Assembly (NCBI GenBank): GCA_030867875.1
Contig: JAOWCC010000577.1
Coordinates: 86,843,740-86,907,739 of the forward strand
Length of the DNA stretch: 64,000 nt
DNA from: Actinernus sp. WN-2022
Taxonomy: Eukaryota; Cnidaria; Anthozoa; Actiniaria; Actinernidae
Direction of reading: 5' to 3'
Shown here: one piece after another, positions 31,416 to 39,165 of the stretch
Layout: every line of letters starts with the position of its first letter
Position numbering within the stretch: the first letter of the stretch is position 1
The notes under the pieces: model-generated
What the model saw: only the letters and a program-made list of their open reading frames with translations
What the model was told of the DNA's origin: nothing
Database searches by the model: none
Translations under genes and position numbers: made by a program

Positions 31416-32894
31416 ATGGAAGGTGTGGATGACATTGATGTGGGTCATGATGATGCGGCTGATAGACAACGACAAGATGAAGAAAACCGACGACAACAAG
31501 AAGAAGAAGACCAACGACAACAAGAAGAAGAAGACCAACGACAACGAGATGAAGAAGACCAACGAGAACGAGAAGCAAATAAAAGATTCTTAGCTAGCAT
31601 ATTGGGTGGTGGTCAAGATGAAGCTGAGGGTGGCAAGCAAATACCACTTCGTAACTTCGCCGCAGAAGGCGCTAGACCAAAGTACCAGGAAACCTCGTTC
31701 ACTAGGGGCATAACTGATGGATTCGTCCGAAAATTCAAATTCGAACAAGACGACCTTTCGGAAGAGGCAAAAAGGACTCTGGTTGGTATGGTAAAGGAAG
31801 AATATGTAGACATTGGTCGTCTAGAGGGGTTTGAGATCTCCTATACAGACAAAGAACTCTCCATTAGAAAACTTGGAAGCAACGAACCATTTACACGTCT
31901 ATTCATTGGTAAAGGTAAAGACAGAGTACTAAATGAGATGATTAGTACCGATCTCAAAAGAATCTTGGGTCCTAATCAAAAAGAGGCAGCTAAGGAGAAG
32001 ATAGAAGCGAATAGAAAGCAAGTTAAGAACAACATGCTGATGAAGATTCATGAGTTGGTACCTGATACTACCACATCGAATACTAGAAACCCATACAATG
32101 GGCATTCCATTACGGTCTCGCTTATGAGAAATGTGTGGAGTGAAGTCCTTACACGATTTCCAAATGCAGAAACAAGTGATCTAGAGGTTGGGATTAATTC
32201 AAAGGGAGATACATACATTCGGCAACTGAATGGTAAGAGTTCGAAATGGCGCCCACTCCTCAACAAAGACAATAGTGTAATTAGGAATATATCCAAAGGT
32301 CTAATGGAAGTACTTGATCCTCACAAAGTTTCTAGAGAGATAGAAAGCAAGCTAAGTGCCTTGAGACAAGATAACAATGCATTGTCAGTTGACATCGAGC
32401 AAACACAAGTTAGAATACAAGACCCTAATACGATTGCTGCTGATATACCAGAATTGGAAATCATGCTTTCTGAGGATAGTATAAGTATTGATGAAAACGA
32501 GCAAGGAATCGAAGACCTAGAAAATAGCATGCCGCTCCGAGATAGGATCAAAGATATTTTCAAAAGATATGGAATGACCGTTCTTGCGGTGGTAACTGCT
32601 ATTGGTACCATTGTTAGTGTCATAGTTTCTTCCCTATCGAGATCCGTACCGAAACCAGTAAAAGATGGTATCGACAAAGTGGCAGGTGCAGTAAAGAAGG
32701 GATTGAAAACGACTGGTGGGTTGTTAAAAGAAATGGGAAAGACACTTGGACAGATCCTACCCGGAATGATTGGATCGATTGCGAATTTTATATTCACTAT
32801 GGCTGGTAAGGCCCTGGGAGTATTAGCAGAGAACGTTTGGTTATTCATCGTAGCAATAGTGGTGATCACGATAGAGCAATACAAACGACGTTAA
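31416..32894 (+). CDS. Large coiled-coil and membrane protein, unknown
   Basis: The likely start is MEGVDDIDVGHDD at 31416 (492 residues), since the upstream part overlaps the capsid gene and promoter. Residues about 15-60 are a Glu/Gln/Arg repeat region (tandem QQEEEDQRQ units). The middle is globular and charged with a second coiled coil near 320-385. The end has two hydrophobic segments (VLAVVTAIGTIVSVIVSSL and VWLFIVAIVVITIEQY) around a Gly/Lys-rich amphipathic stretch. No family recognised. Position opposite the capsid gene suggests a structural or membrane role. It meets the minus-strand gene at 32891 tail to tail. Confidence 0.65.
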   Translation: MEGVDDIDVGHDDAADRQRQDEENRRQQEEEDQRQQEEEDQRQRDEEDQREREANKRFLASILGGGQDEAEGGKQIPLRNFAAEGARPKYQETSFTRGITDGFVRKFKFEQDDLSEEAKRTLVGMVKEEYVDIGRLEGFEISYTDKELSIRKLGSNEPFTRLFIGKGKDRVLNEMISTDLKRILGPNQKEAAKEKIEANRKQVKNNMLMKIHELVPDTTTSNTRNPYNGHSITVSLMRNVWSEVLTRFPNAETSDLEVGINSKGDTYIRQLNGKSSKWRPLLNKDNSVIRNISKGLMEVLDPHKVSREIESKLSALRQDNNALSVDIEQTQVRIQDPNTIAADIPELEIMLSEDSISIDENEQGIEDLENSMPLRDRIKDIFKRYGMTVLAVVTAIGTIVSVIVSSLSRSVPKPVKDGIDKVAGAVKKGLKTTGGLLKEMGKTLGQILPGMIGSIANFIFTMAGKALGVLAENVWLFIVAIVVITIEQYKRR

Positions 32895-33109
32895 CGAAAT
32901 AGGGTCCATGCAATTCCAGCTCCTGCAATAGATACTATCGCTAGATTGGTCTCGTGTTGTGGAGTAGGACTACGTGGAACTCGTTGTGGTAATCGTTGCT
33001 TTACGCTATGTGGTAATTGTTGCTTTGCGCTATGTGGTAATTGCTTCTTTCGTTTCTTCCCTTCCATATCTGCATGGTGGTGGGGATTCGGTTTCGCGAA
33101 CATCTCCAT
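32891..33109 (-). CDS. Small basic protein with C-terminal hydrophobic helix
   Basis: The frame encodes 72 residues; an internal ATG at 33067 (MEGKKRKKQ) gives 58. It has repeats QLPHSAKQ, QLPHSVKQ and RLPQRV in a very basic stretch, then a hydrophobic end AIVSIAGAGIAWTLF. It could be a DNA-condensing virion protein like the small basic core proteins of related viruses, but this is only an analogy. It overlaps the frame at 33030-33333. Confidence 0.45.
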   Translation of the reverse strand: MEMFAKPNPHHHADMEGKKRKKQLPHSAKQQLPHSVKQRLPQRVPRSPTPQHETNLAIVSIAGAGIAWTLFR

Positions 33110-33333
33110 TAACGTTGTTTACACCTAACACCATATCTTTCGTGGCGTTCGGGATTGGATTCCTATAACCATCCTTCTTGCTGAGGTAGTACTCAAGATT
33201 GCTTGGCAGTAATCGTACGCCAATAGCTATTGCTAGATCCAATCTCTTATGTGTGTGTAGTATAGCCGTAAGATAGTTATTATAGCTCACCACTAAATCG
33301 TTTTCGAGAATAGCGCCTTCGACTATTAGCTCT
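33030..33333 (-). pseudogene. Possible C-terminal part of the 33326-33901 gene
   Basis: This frame is open from just after a stop at 33335-33333 and reads ELIVEGAILENDLVVSYNNY, then HKRLDLAIAIGVRLLPSNLE. It has no ATG near its beginning; the first is at 33293. It sits exactly one base out of frame with the end of the upstream gene, so the two look like one protein split by a one-base indel. A genuine separate small gene is the alternative. Confidence 0.4.
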
Positions 33334-33901
33334 TAAACTTTTCTTTAACGTTGAAACTATCTATGATGGATTCGTAAAGGTCGTTCTGAGCACCTAGAAT
33401 ACAATATCCGAAAGCCTCGACAGATCGATTCAATCTACCTAATCCAGCATTCGTTAATCCCCTACCGATTGGTGGCGTAAACCAATTGTATTGTTTACCG
33501 TTGTTATTGCTAATGTACGACAATGGAAACTGATAGTCCGTACGACTCTCCTCAGGAAACTTGAAGTCACCACCAGGCCACTTCGCAGAGTATGAAGTAT
33601 TATGTGCATACTTCTCTGTATAGTTCACCATTCTTCCATGAGAGTTTACGTAGACGTCTCCTAAGCCATCCCACCGAACGTCTGGCGTTCGAGATATACC
33701 AAACTCGATGCATAATTTCTCAAGGGCTGATCTGCTATAGAGATTGTCGAGTTGTTCGAAAGCATGGCCATTAGGTAGAGGCACTCCATGAGTACCACCA
33801 AGCTCATGAAGGATCCTTCGTATTGTGAAATACGTGTGGAATCGTAGGAACCCTTGAACGACTGGTGGATACGTTTTGAAAACGGGGTCGAACAACGACA
33901 C
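33326..33901 (-). CDS. Unknown Polinton protein, 191 aa
   Basis: The frame starts MSLFDPVFKTYPPVVQGF and is intact to NVKEKFKS. It is rich in aromatic residues and Gly (YNWFTPPIGRGLTNAGLGRL). I recognise no domain, and no His/Asp/Cys set like the adenain protease is visible. It follows the 33923-34696 gene by 21 bp on the same strand and may continue in a shifted frame after 33333. Confidence 0.55.
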   Translation of the reverse strand: MSLFDPVFKTYPPVVQGFLRFHTYFTIRRILHELGGTHGVPLPNGHAFEQLDNLYSRSALEKLCIEFGISRTPDVRWDGLGDVYVNSHGRMVNYTEKYAHNTSYSAKWPGGDFKFPEESRTDYQFPLSYISNNNGKQYNWFTPPIGRGLTNAGLGRLNRSVEAFGYCILGAQNDLYESIIDSFNVKEKFKS

Positions 33902-33922
33902 TCCACATCCAGAAGTTGCACA

Positions 33923-34696
33923 TCACGTTGCGAAATTAAGTTGTTGAGGCCAGTACTTAAAATCCGGACCTGATAACCACGCATGAGACTCCTTTGCTGT
34001 TACATGCTTTACGATGGTCTCTTTGAATACGTTAGGAACGCCTGCTTCAAACTTTTTAGTGGGCGTAACGTATATCCATAGATTGGTGAGATCTATATCT
34101 TGTGCCGGTTCGATAGAAGGAACTGCTCGAATAGGATATTTCACACTCTTGTCTAGTGTCAACGTAAGTGGGAAACCACCAACCATCCCCTGCAATGCGT
34201 TATCGATGCGTTTTCGAATGGCAGCAGGTAGCTTGGAGACATCATCGCCGTAGACCACATAGCTAGAATCCCCATCTCGAAACCAAACACTCGTTGAATA
34301 CTTGCCAGGCCCATCTATATCCGTGGATGCATAGAACTGGTGAGAATCTGCATGTGGGTATCTTTTCTCGAACTTCGCTAATAGGTCGGCATTCAATGTT
34401 GCGACCCTTTCATTTCCTTCTATCCAATCGCGTTTGGAAAGACCTTCGTGATTCCGTGCAAATATTACCCTCTCATAAACTGCTTTGTCGCCGAGTGCTA
34501 TGATAAGCGCCTTGCCCGTCGTACCAAGCCAACCCATTAACTTACCACCGCCTGTCTTAGTAGGAGGACCTTCATCTGTGAACACTCGGTGGGACATCCC
34601 ACGGGAATTGAAATTGACATTGTCAGAAGTTGGTTCGAACCAACCAAGTACTGCCTTAGGAAATAGATACTTGAACCGTTTCCATGCATCTGTCAT
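33923..34696 (-). CDS. Unknown Polinton protein, 257 aa, Cys-free
   Basis: I choose MTDAWKRFKYLF at 34696 because the ATG five codons upstream lies in the palindromic promoter. The protein has YLFPKAVLGWFEP near the N-terminus, a Gly-rich TKTGGGKLMGWLG stretch, beta-rich middle sequence and no Cys. No known domain is seen. It is transcribed away from the minor capsid candidate, with the two ATGs 41 bp apart, so co-expression with capsid genes is likely. Confidence 0.55.
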   Translation of the reverse strand: MTDAWKRFKYLFPKAVLGWFEPTSDNVNFNSRGMSHRVFTDEGPPTKTGGGKLMGWLGTTGKALIIALGDKAVYERVIFARNHEGLSKRDWIEGNERVATLNADLLAKFEKRYPHADSHQFYASTDIDGPGKYSTSVWFRDGDSSYVVYGDDVSKLPAAIRKRIDNALQGMVGGFPLTLTLDKSVKYPIRAVPSIEPAQDIDLTNLWIYVTPTKKFEAGVPNVFKETIVKHVTAKESHAWLSGPDFKYWPQQLNFAT

Positions 34697-34737
34697 ATTG
34701 AAGCTATACATACATACAGTTATACCTTCAGTATATA
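34697..34737. promoter_or_regulatory. Palindromic bidirectional promoter 2
   Basis: The 41 bp between divergent ATGs (34696 minus, 34738 plus) contain TGAAGCTATA and TATACCTTCA, an imperfect inverted repeat around 'catacatacagt'. This repeats the design of 31382-31415 with a different motif. Confidence 0.5.
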
Positions 34738-35403
34738 ATGGCGATCCTTAATGTCATCACCACATCATCCGACCATACGGTCTACTTCGACGATCCAATT
34801 CTTATCAATAACATTTCACTAATCGAGATCACTATTGAGAACAGTTGGCGGAATCTAGAAAAGGTGGCTTCGTTCTGGTGGTCTACCCCAGGTATAGGGT
34901 TTCCACACCTTGTCGTTGCAGGGCATCATGATATGGCAAGCATTCAAGCATACTTAAAACCCGCAGTCGATGGTGGTGTTGTAGAATTCGTAAGGACCTC
35001 ACCGGTGCGGGCTTGGATCTTAGACGTCAAGAAACCAATCCGGTTCAGCAGAAATCTCTGTACACTATTGGGAGTCAATGGCGAAAAAGAGGGGGTAGAT
35101 GATATGGTAATCGCGGTGGGTGGCCACAGTATGGTACTCCAAGATATCTACACAGTATATGTCCACTGTGATGTGGCGTATTCTAGCTTCTCAATTCTAG
35201 ATGGAAAACGATCGCAAGTTATAGCTAGCTTAGAGATCAGAGGCGAAAGATTCGCAAAATCAACATACTCTATAACGAATCCCCAAGCCATACGAGCTCT
35301 AGGTACAACACGAAACAGCCTTCGCCTGGCAATTCGTGATGAGAAAGGTAATGTGATAGACTTCCGTGGTCGACCGATACGCTACGTATTAAAGCTCGAG
35401 TAA
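34738..35403 (+). CDS. Probable minor capsid (penton-like) protein
   Basis: This 221-residue frame is beta-rich. Its second half has IYTVYVHCDVAYSS, then IRALGTTRNSLRLAIRDEKG and VIDFRGRPIRYVLKLE. This ending resembles the single-jelly-roll penton proteins of Polintons, which finish with a strand of the type 'DxxGxxIDFxGxPI'. It would form capsid vertices. Starts directly after the palindromic promoter. The call rests on remembered family features and should be treated as probable. Confidence 0.55.
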   Translation: MAILNVITTSSDHTVYFDDPILINNISLIEITIENSWRNLEKVASFWWSTPGIGFPHLVVAGHHDMASIQAYLKPAVDGGVVEFVRTSPVRAWILDVKKPIRFSRNLCTLLGVNGEKEGVDDMVIAVGGHSMVLQDIYTVYVHCDVAYSSFSILDGKRSQVIASLEIRGERFAKSTYSITNPQAIRALGTTRNSLRLAIRDEKGNVIDFRGRPIRYVLKLE

Positions 35404-35421
35404 ATCATATGTATACGTACG

Positions 35422-35670
35422 ATGGATGGCGATTCAATTCAATTACTTCCAACGGCACCAAATATCTATCCATCGCTTGTTAGTGGCACTGGAAAGAATT
35501 TTAGACTACAAACAGTCCGAGATACGCTTTCGGATATCGAAACTCAAGAAAGGCACTACGAATGTGTACGTAAGAAGTATGCACGTTCTCAAGGAATCGT
35601 CCATGGCATCGCAGTGGCAACGGGAGGTCTATCTGTGATCTTATCTGGATCTGGATTGGGGTTGGAATAA
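35422..35670 (+). CDS. Small membrane-associated protein, first of a coupled pair
   Basis: This 82-residue frame starts MDGDSIQLLPTAPNIYPSL, has a charged helix (QERHYECVRKKYARSQ) and ends in Gly-rich hydrophobic sequence (VATGGLSVILSGSGLGLE). Its stop overlaps the next start as TAATG. Cnidarian Polintons carry a longer single protein with this organisation, so the two frames may be one ancestral gene split in two, or a coupled pair. Confidence 0.55.
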   Translation: MDGDSIQLLPTAPNIYPSLVSGTGKNFRLQTVRDTLSDIETQERHYECVRKKYARSQGIVHGIAVATGGLSVILSGSGLGLE

Positions 35671-36035
35671 TGATTGGTCTACCACTTGGAGTTATTGGTG
35701 GGCTATGTGGATTAATTTCAGCATCTACTACCATTGGAGCTAAGAAGTTAGGAATGAAGGTTTCTAAACATGAAAGGACAACTATGTTGGCAAGGGCGAA
35801 AATTAATACGATTCGCGATCTAGTATCGAAAGCCCTACATGATGAAAATATATCCGACTCTGAATACAGTCTCATCCTGGCTGAAGCAGATAAATATGAG
35901 ATAATGAGGTCTGAAATTCGTCGCGAGACTTCGATGGTTGCGGGGGATGAAAGAAGCACGGAGCAGGTTCAAGCCGAACTCAAGCAAAGGGTGCAAAAGG
36001 AAATGCTAGAAAAACTTGGCAGTCTAGTGGGGTAA
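35670..36035 (+). CDS. Membrane/coiled-coil protein, second of a coupled pair
   Basis: The 121-residue frame starts with a hydrophobic helix (IGLPLGVIGGLCGLISAST), then a basic region (TIGAKKLGMKVSKHER) and a long charged helix ending in KQRVQKEMLEKLGSL. It directly continues the theme of 35422-35670, whose stop codon shares a base with this start. A pore or membrane-remodelling role is conceivable but unsupported. Confidence 0.55.
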   Translation: MIGLPLGVIGGLCGLISASTTIGAKKLGMKVSKHERTTMLARAKINTIRDLVSKALHDENISDSEYSLILAEADKYEIMRSEIRRETSMVAGDERSTEQVQAELKQRVQKEMLEKLGSLVG

Positions 36036-36091
36036 GAATCGACATTTCCTATGAAAGAAACAAACGTGGATCTTATTTTCACTTTACGAAG

Positions 36092-37024
36092 TCAACCCCT
36101 ATCGCTAGTTAGACCATGCTTAGTATAGATTGGCTCAAAGTGGGAATGGTAAGAAAACAACTCCTTGACAAAACGCTTGACCGAATCCTTATGTACATCG
36201 CATCGTTTAATGACATCGTTAAGAGATATATACGATCCCAAACGACGCAGCACCTCGTAACTTGCTCCAACGACTTTAGTCCTAAGTATTGATCTGGTGC
36301 CTATATTGTTTCCTATTGTTGTATTAACAATCTCGTGGACTATTTGTTGGACATCCTTAGGTACTCCTTTTGGGTCGAGTTTAACGAAAGTTGTTGCAAT
36401 GTGAGGAGCTATGCGATCGGCATCTAAGTCTATATCAATCTTATCGTCGTCATATAGAGAACGTAGAAAGACATTTCCGCTACAGATGCTTTTATTGTTT
36501 AGTTGCATAAAACGAGCAACCTCACCTTTAGTTCGTACGAACCCGCATTGTATACATGCCTGGTAAAGTAGGGCAGCTAAAATAGTTCTCTTAGCATAGC
36601 TACGCTTGATACAAACTTTCTTTACTTGGATGAATGCGTCGGCTACGATTCCTAATACGTTTGTAGGGAACGAGAGGTCGTAATTTTGTTTATAAACAGT
36701 ATTGTACGCCAATAGCTCTCGTAGTATCGTTCGTCGTTGCAATTCTTTGTTGTCGCTTTGCTTAGGGTTCGTACGGTCTAGATCATGTTGATACCGAAAG
36801 CTATCCGGACCTACTATGCGCAACCTAGTAGCAACATGGATCGTCTCTTCACATGGTTCAGCCTCGGAAACAAGACCACATGTGAGACATATGAATTCCG
36901 TTCCTTGTATTTCCATTGGGCAGAGACATTCAGGACATGTCTCGCCGGTGTTAATATGCAACTGCGGTTCGATATGCAGGCTTGCACAAATTCCCGAACC
37001 AAACAATCTAATGAGCTCGTCCAT
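36092..37024 (-). CDS. TFIIB-like transcription factor
   Basis: The start is MDELIRLFG at 37024 (310 residues); upstream codons come from the poly-A/T tract. A zinc ribbon uses Cys30, Cys33, Cys46 and Cys49 and is followed by GLVSE, just as in TFIIB/TFB proteins. A region like the B-linker (RYQHDLDRTNP) and then two helical repeats resembling cyclin folds follow (about 90-180 with KRSYAKRTILAALLYQACIQ, and about 210-300 with GTRSILRTKVVGASYEVLRR). TFIIB recruits RNA polymerase II to promoters. No RNA polymerase gene is seen, so it may act with host polymerase on the element's own promoters. The frame is intact. Poxvirus-type late factors are a more distant alternative. Confidence 0.65.
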   Translation of the reverse strand: MDELIRLFGSGICASLHIEPQLHINTGETCPECLCPMEIQGTEFICLTCGLVSEAEPCEETIHVATRLRIVGPDSFRYQHDLDRTNPKQSDNKELQRRTILRELLAYNTVYKQNYDLSFPTNVLGIVADAFIQVKKVCIKRSYAKRTILAALLYQACIQCGFVRTKGEVARFMQLNNKSICSGNVFLRSLYDDDKIDIDLDADRIAPHIATTFVKLDPKGVPKDVQQIVHEIVNTTIGNNIGTRSILRTKVVGASYEVLRRLGSYISLNDVIKRCDVHKDSVKRFVKELFSYHSHFEPIYTKHGLTSDRG

Positions 37025-37061
37025 AATATAGCTGCATATACTATAGGCTATCATCCGTCTA

Positions 37062-37136
37062 ATTGAAAAAAAAAAAAAAAAAAAAAAAGGATAAAGAGGG
37101 TCGCGTGACAACTTCTCTTCATTTTTTTTTTTTTTT
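37062..37136. promoter_or_regulatory. Opposed poly-A and poly-T tracts
   Basis: A run of about 22 A (37067-37088) and a run of about 17 T (37121-37137) flank a short spacer between two minus-strand genes. Such tracts can exclude nucleosomes or mark polyadenylation. They could also have grown by replication slippage. No further motif. Confidence 0.35.
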
Positions 37137-37150
37137 TCGTGTGGCGATTC

Positions 37151-37714
37151 CTAATCTTCCTCGTCGTCCTTCTCACAGATCCTTAGGTCAGCCAACATCT
37201 TGTCGAACTCGCGGACGAGGGCCTCGTTGTCCGCCTTGTCCGCCACATTCGAACCTTTCTTTGGTTCCACCACAATTATCGAACATTCCATCAACATCTT
37301 GTTTAACGCACGGATCTGGTCCTCATTCGAATCTTTCTCTGGTTCCACCACATTTAGATGCATCGGACATTCATCCAACATCTTGTTGAACGCACGGATC
37401 TGGTCCTCATTCGAATCTTTCTCTGGTTCCACCACATTTGGATCTGCAAGGTCAGCCACCTCCTGAGCACGTTTTATATCAAGGTTCTTCTTATTGAGAA
37501 TGAGACGACGTTGAGGTGCACCACATCCTGAGCAAAGCCCGTAACTCGTACGACATCCTTTACCGCACTTCGAACATGGAACGAATTGGGTGACACCTTT
37601 TGATATTTGAAAGTTGTGTTGAGAGCAGTACTTCGATGTCTTCGAAATCTTCCTTATGCATTTCACGTTCTTTCCTCGCATCAACCAATCGCAAGTTACT
37701 ATTGTCTCGGTCAT
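37151..37714 (-). CDS. Cys-rich zinc-binding protein with three tandem repeats
   Basis: I prefer the ATG at 37714 (MTETIVTCDWLMRG); an in-frame ATG at 37756 would add 14 residues. The N-terminal half has Cys/His pairs (CDW, CIRK, YCSQH, VPCSKCGKGC, LCSGCGAP), likely two or more zinc sites. The C-terminal half holds three repeats of about 28 residues built on VVEPEKDSNEDQIRA-NKML, the third diverged, and an acidic tail. At DNA level the repeats are nearly identical, so they are recent. Function unknown; a regulatory role is plausible from the zinc sites. Confidence 0.6.
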   Translation of the reverse strand: MTETIVTCDWLMRGKNVKCIRKISKTSKYCSQHNFQISKGVTQFVPCSKCGKGCRTSYGLCSGCGAPQRRLILNKKNLDIKRAQEVADLADPNVVEPEKDSNEDQIRAFNKMLDECPMHLNVVEPEKDSNEDQIRALNKMLMECSIIVVEPKKGSNVADKADNEALVREFDKMLADLRICEKDDEED

Positions 37715-37756
37715 CGTGTGATACTTAGTCGTGGCGTCTACGTTTAGGTTCTTCAA

Positions 37757-38007
37757 TCGCGTTCGCTTGTCTAATCTGTATAGCAGGAATCCGTCTAATC
37801 TGTGCGGTATTAATGTGTACTAAGGTAACAACGTACGTTAATATCGTGAAATAAAGAATATACGTTAGTACCATGGGTGGATATACTGTATACTAATCAC
37901 TCCTCTAATATATACTTAAGTTGTCCAAAATGTCGGTCCGAACCACAACAAAATACATCCATCTTCCATCTACGTAAATGTAGTAGTATAGAAACTGCCG
38001 GGTAGAT
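37757..38007. other. Right subterminal region with extra terminal-like copy
   Basis: No gene is seen. At 37979-38002 the sequence TAGTAGTATAGAAACTGCCG followed by GGTAG repeats the terminal motif of the TIR with one change, in direct orientation just inside the right TIR. It could be a relic of an earlier end or of slippage. Confidence 0.5.
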
Positions 38008-38289
38008 TATGGTCTATAGTAGTATACAAACTGCCGGGTCCTGGCACGACTTGATGTTGTATTGTTGCAATCCTGTTCGATGACTCCCGAACCACAGCGA
38101 ATTGTTCGAACACTGTAGACCGTAATATGCACCAAAATTACAAAATCGCTCGTAGATTTTATTGGAATTTTGGTGCATATTACGGTCTACAGTGTTCGAA
38201 CGATTATCTGTGGTGAAGGGAGTCATCGAGCAAGGATTGCAACAATACAACAATCAAGGTGGGCCAGGACCGGCAGTTTGTATACTACT
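38008..38289 (-). repeat. Right Polinton TIR, itself a palindrome
   Basis: This is the inverted partner of 22735-23016, 282 bp long. The 26-nt loop sequence is inverted relative to the left copy, which proves inverted orientation despite the palindromic arms. It ends GTATACTACT, followed by CCATAA. Confidence 0.85.
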
Positions 38290-38494
38290 CCATAAGTAAG
38301 TAGCAAAGTAAATATCTACATTTCTAACTTTTTAATGAAATCTTTCTGAGGACAATTTTGGCTTGTTCAGGTGAAACAATGAACAGACCATGCTATTCAC
38401 CAAATTTTAACTCCAGTTTATTAAACTTTGCATGTTAATATTATAATAATGAGTGGGATTATTTCTACATGTAAGTTTAATATGTCACAACTTC

Positions 38495-39069
38495 TTAATC
38501 CATAAATAAACTGTTTTGGGCTTGTTTACTGATCTGAGCTTTCGATGTTTTGGAGATGACTGGTGGCACACTCTTCATTCCTAACATCTGGTAATGAGAA
38601 AGTGTATACATCAGGCCGATAACGTGGTGGCAAAGGCCCTGACCAGCAGCACAACTACACTGGAATGATGAAACACAAGGCTCTGTAACACGCTTGAAAA
38701 CAACAGCAAGCTTGTGTGGCTCTTCATTCTTCTTCATGCTTCTGCAGCATTTTGCTCGCACTGAAGGTCCTTCGTTCTGTTTAGGAAGTTTTACTATAAA
38801 TAGGGAACAGGTAAGAGTCAGTTAAGAACTCAAAAGATCATCAGTTGACAAGCGAAGTTTGGTTTGAAACTGTACTATTCTGCATGTAGCTGGGACGAAA
38901 AACATACCTTCAACATCGTGAATATATGATTCATGGAATAATTTGTACCCTCTTGTAAGTGTAAATTTGATCGGTAGGTTATCAGAAGCTAATTTCTCGA
39001 TAAATGCGTTGGTGAATTTCGGTATAGTCGTAAGGTCTCCGTAGAACACTCGACTTGTGAGGACGCCAT
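38495..39069 (-). CDS. SWIM zinc-finger exons of the YqaJ nuclease gene
   Basis: Two exons precede the YqaJ exon. Exon a ends at 38908 (donor gtatgt at 38907) after RGYKLFHESYIHDVE. Exon b starts at 38760 (acceptor ccttcag) and joins in frame as ...HDVEVRAKCCRSMKKNEEPHKL. Exon b holds a SWIM finger, CSCAAGQGLCHHVIGLMY (CxC...CxH), and ends near SVPPVISKTSKAQ. A likely start is the ATG at 39069, which needs a one-base correction near 39030; the frame also stays open to 39280 through the TIR. The exon b donor is not clear: GT at about 38526 is out of phase with exon 3. SWIM fingers bind DNA or protein partners; SWIM-YqaJ fusion is common in this gene family. Confidence 0.65.
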
Positions 39070-39092
39070 GACAGTAATCGTACCAGGAGCGT

Positions 39093-39165
39093 CCCACGCG
39101 TAGCCTCGTTCTCACGATGCCATCTGTGACGTCAAATCCAAGATGGCGGGCTGTGATCAAAGCGA
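39093..39165 (-). repeat. Right terminal inverted repeat of ISL2EU-like element
   Basis: Complementary to 17133-17210, with the same TCGCTTTGATCACA end, CGCCATCTTGG, TTTGACGTCA and CGAGGCTACGCGTG blocks. It lies just upstream of the presumed YqaJ start (39069), mirroring the left end. Confidence 0.65.

Larger units (their letters stand above)
22735..38289. mobile_element. Polinton/Maverick (adintovirus-like), 15.55 kb
   Basis: The element starts AGTAGTATAC and ends GTATACTACT. CCATAA lies at both borders (22730-22735 and 38290-38295, one A shared with the left end), matching the 6-bp duplications known for Polintons. It has 282-bp terminal inverted repeats and the diagnostic gene set: protein-primed-type DNA polymerase B, retroviral-type integrase, A32/FtsK-type packaging ATPase, a major capsid candidate next to the ATPase and a penton-like minor capsid candidate. 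Capsid genes suggest a virus-like life style, as known for the group. Apart from polB and one small split frame, the genes are open, suggesting a fairly recent insertion. Confidence 0.9.
17133..39165. mobile_element. ISL2EU-like DNA transposon with nested Polinton
   Basis: Imperfect terminal inverted repeats of about 75 bp begin TCGCTTTGATCACA at 17133 and end with the complement at 39165, with AT on both outsides (17131-17132 and 39166-39167). Inside lie a THAP-DDE transposase (plus strand), a tyrosine recombinase and a SWIM/YqaJ nuclease (both minus strand). A transposase plus a YqaJ-type nuclease is the reported hallmark of ISL2EU transposons. Without the 15.55 kb Polinton the element is about 6.5 kb. 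The two outermost genes start just inside the repeats and converge. Confidence 0.7.

Noticed and set aside
32048..32884. Minus-strand frames opposite the 31416-32894 gene
   Set aside because: Composition shows they are antisense shadows of the plus-strand gene.
33320..33345. Programmed -1 frameshift site
   Set aside because: No slippery heptamer in the correct register; a mutation is simpler.
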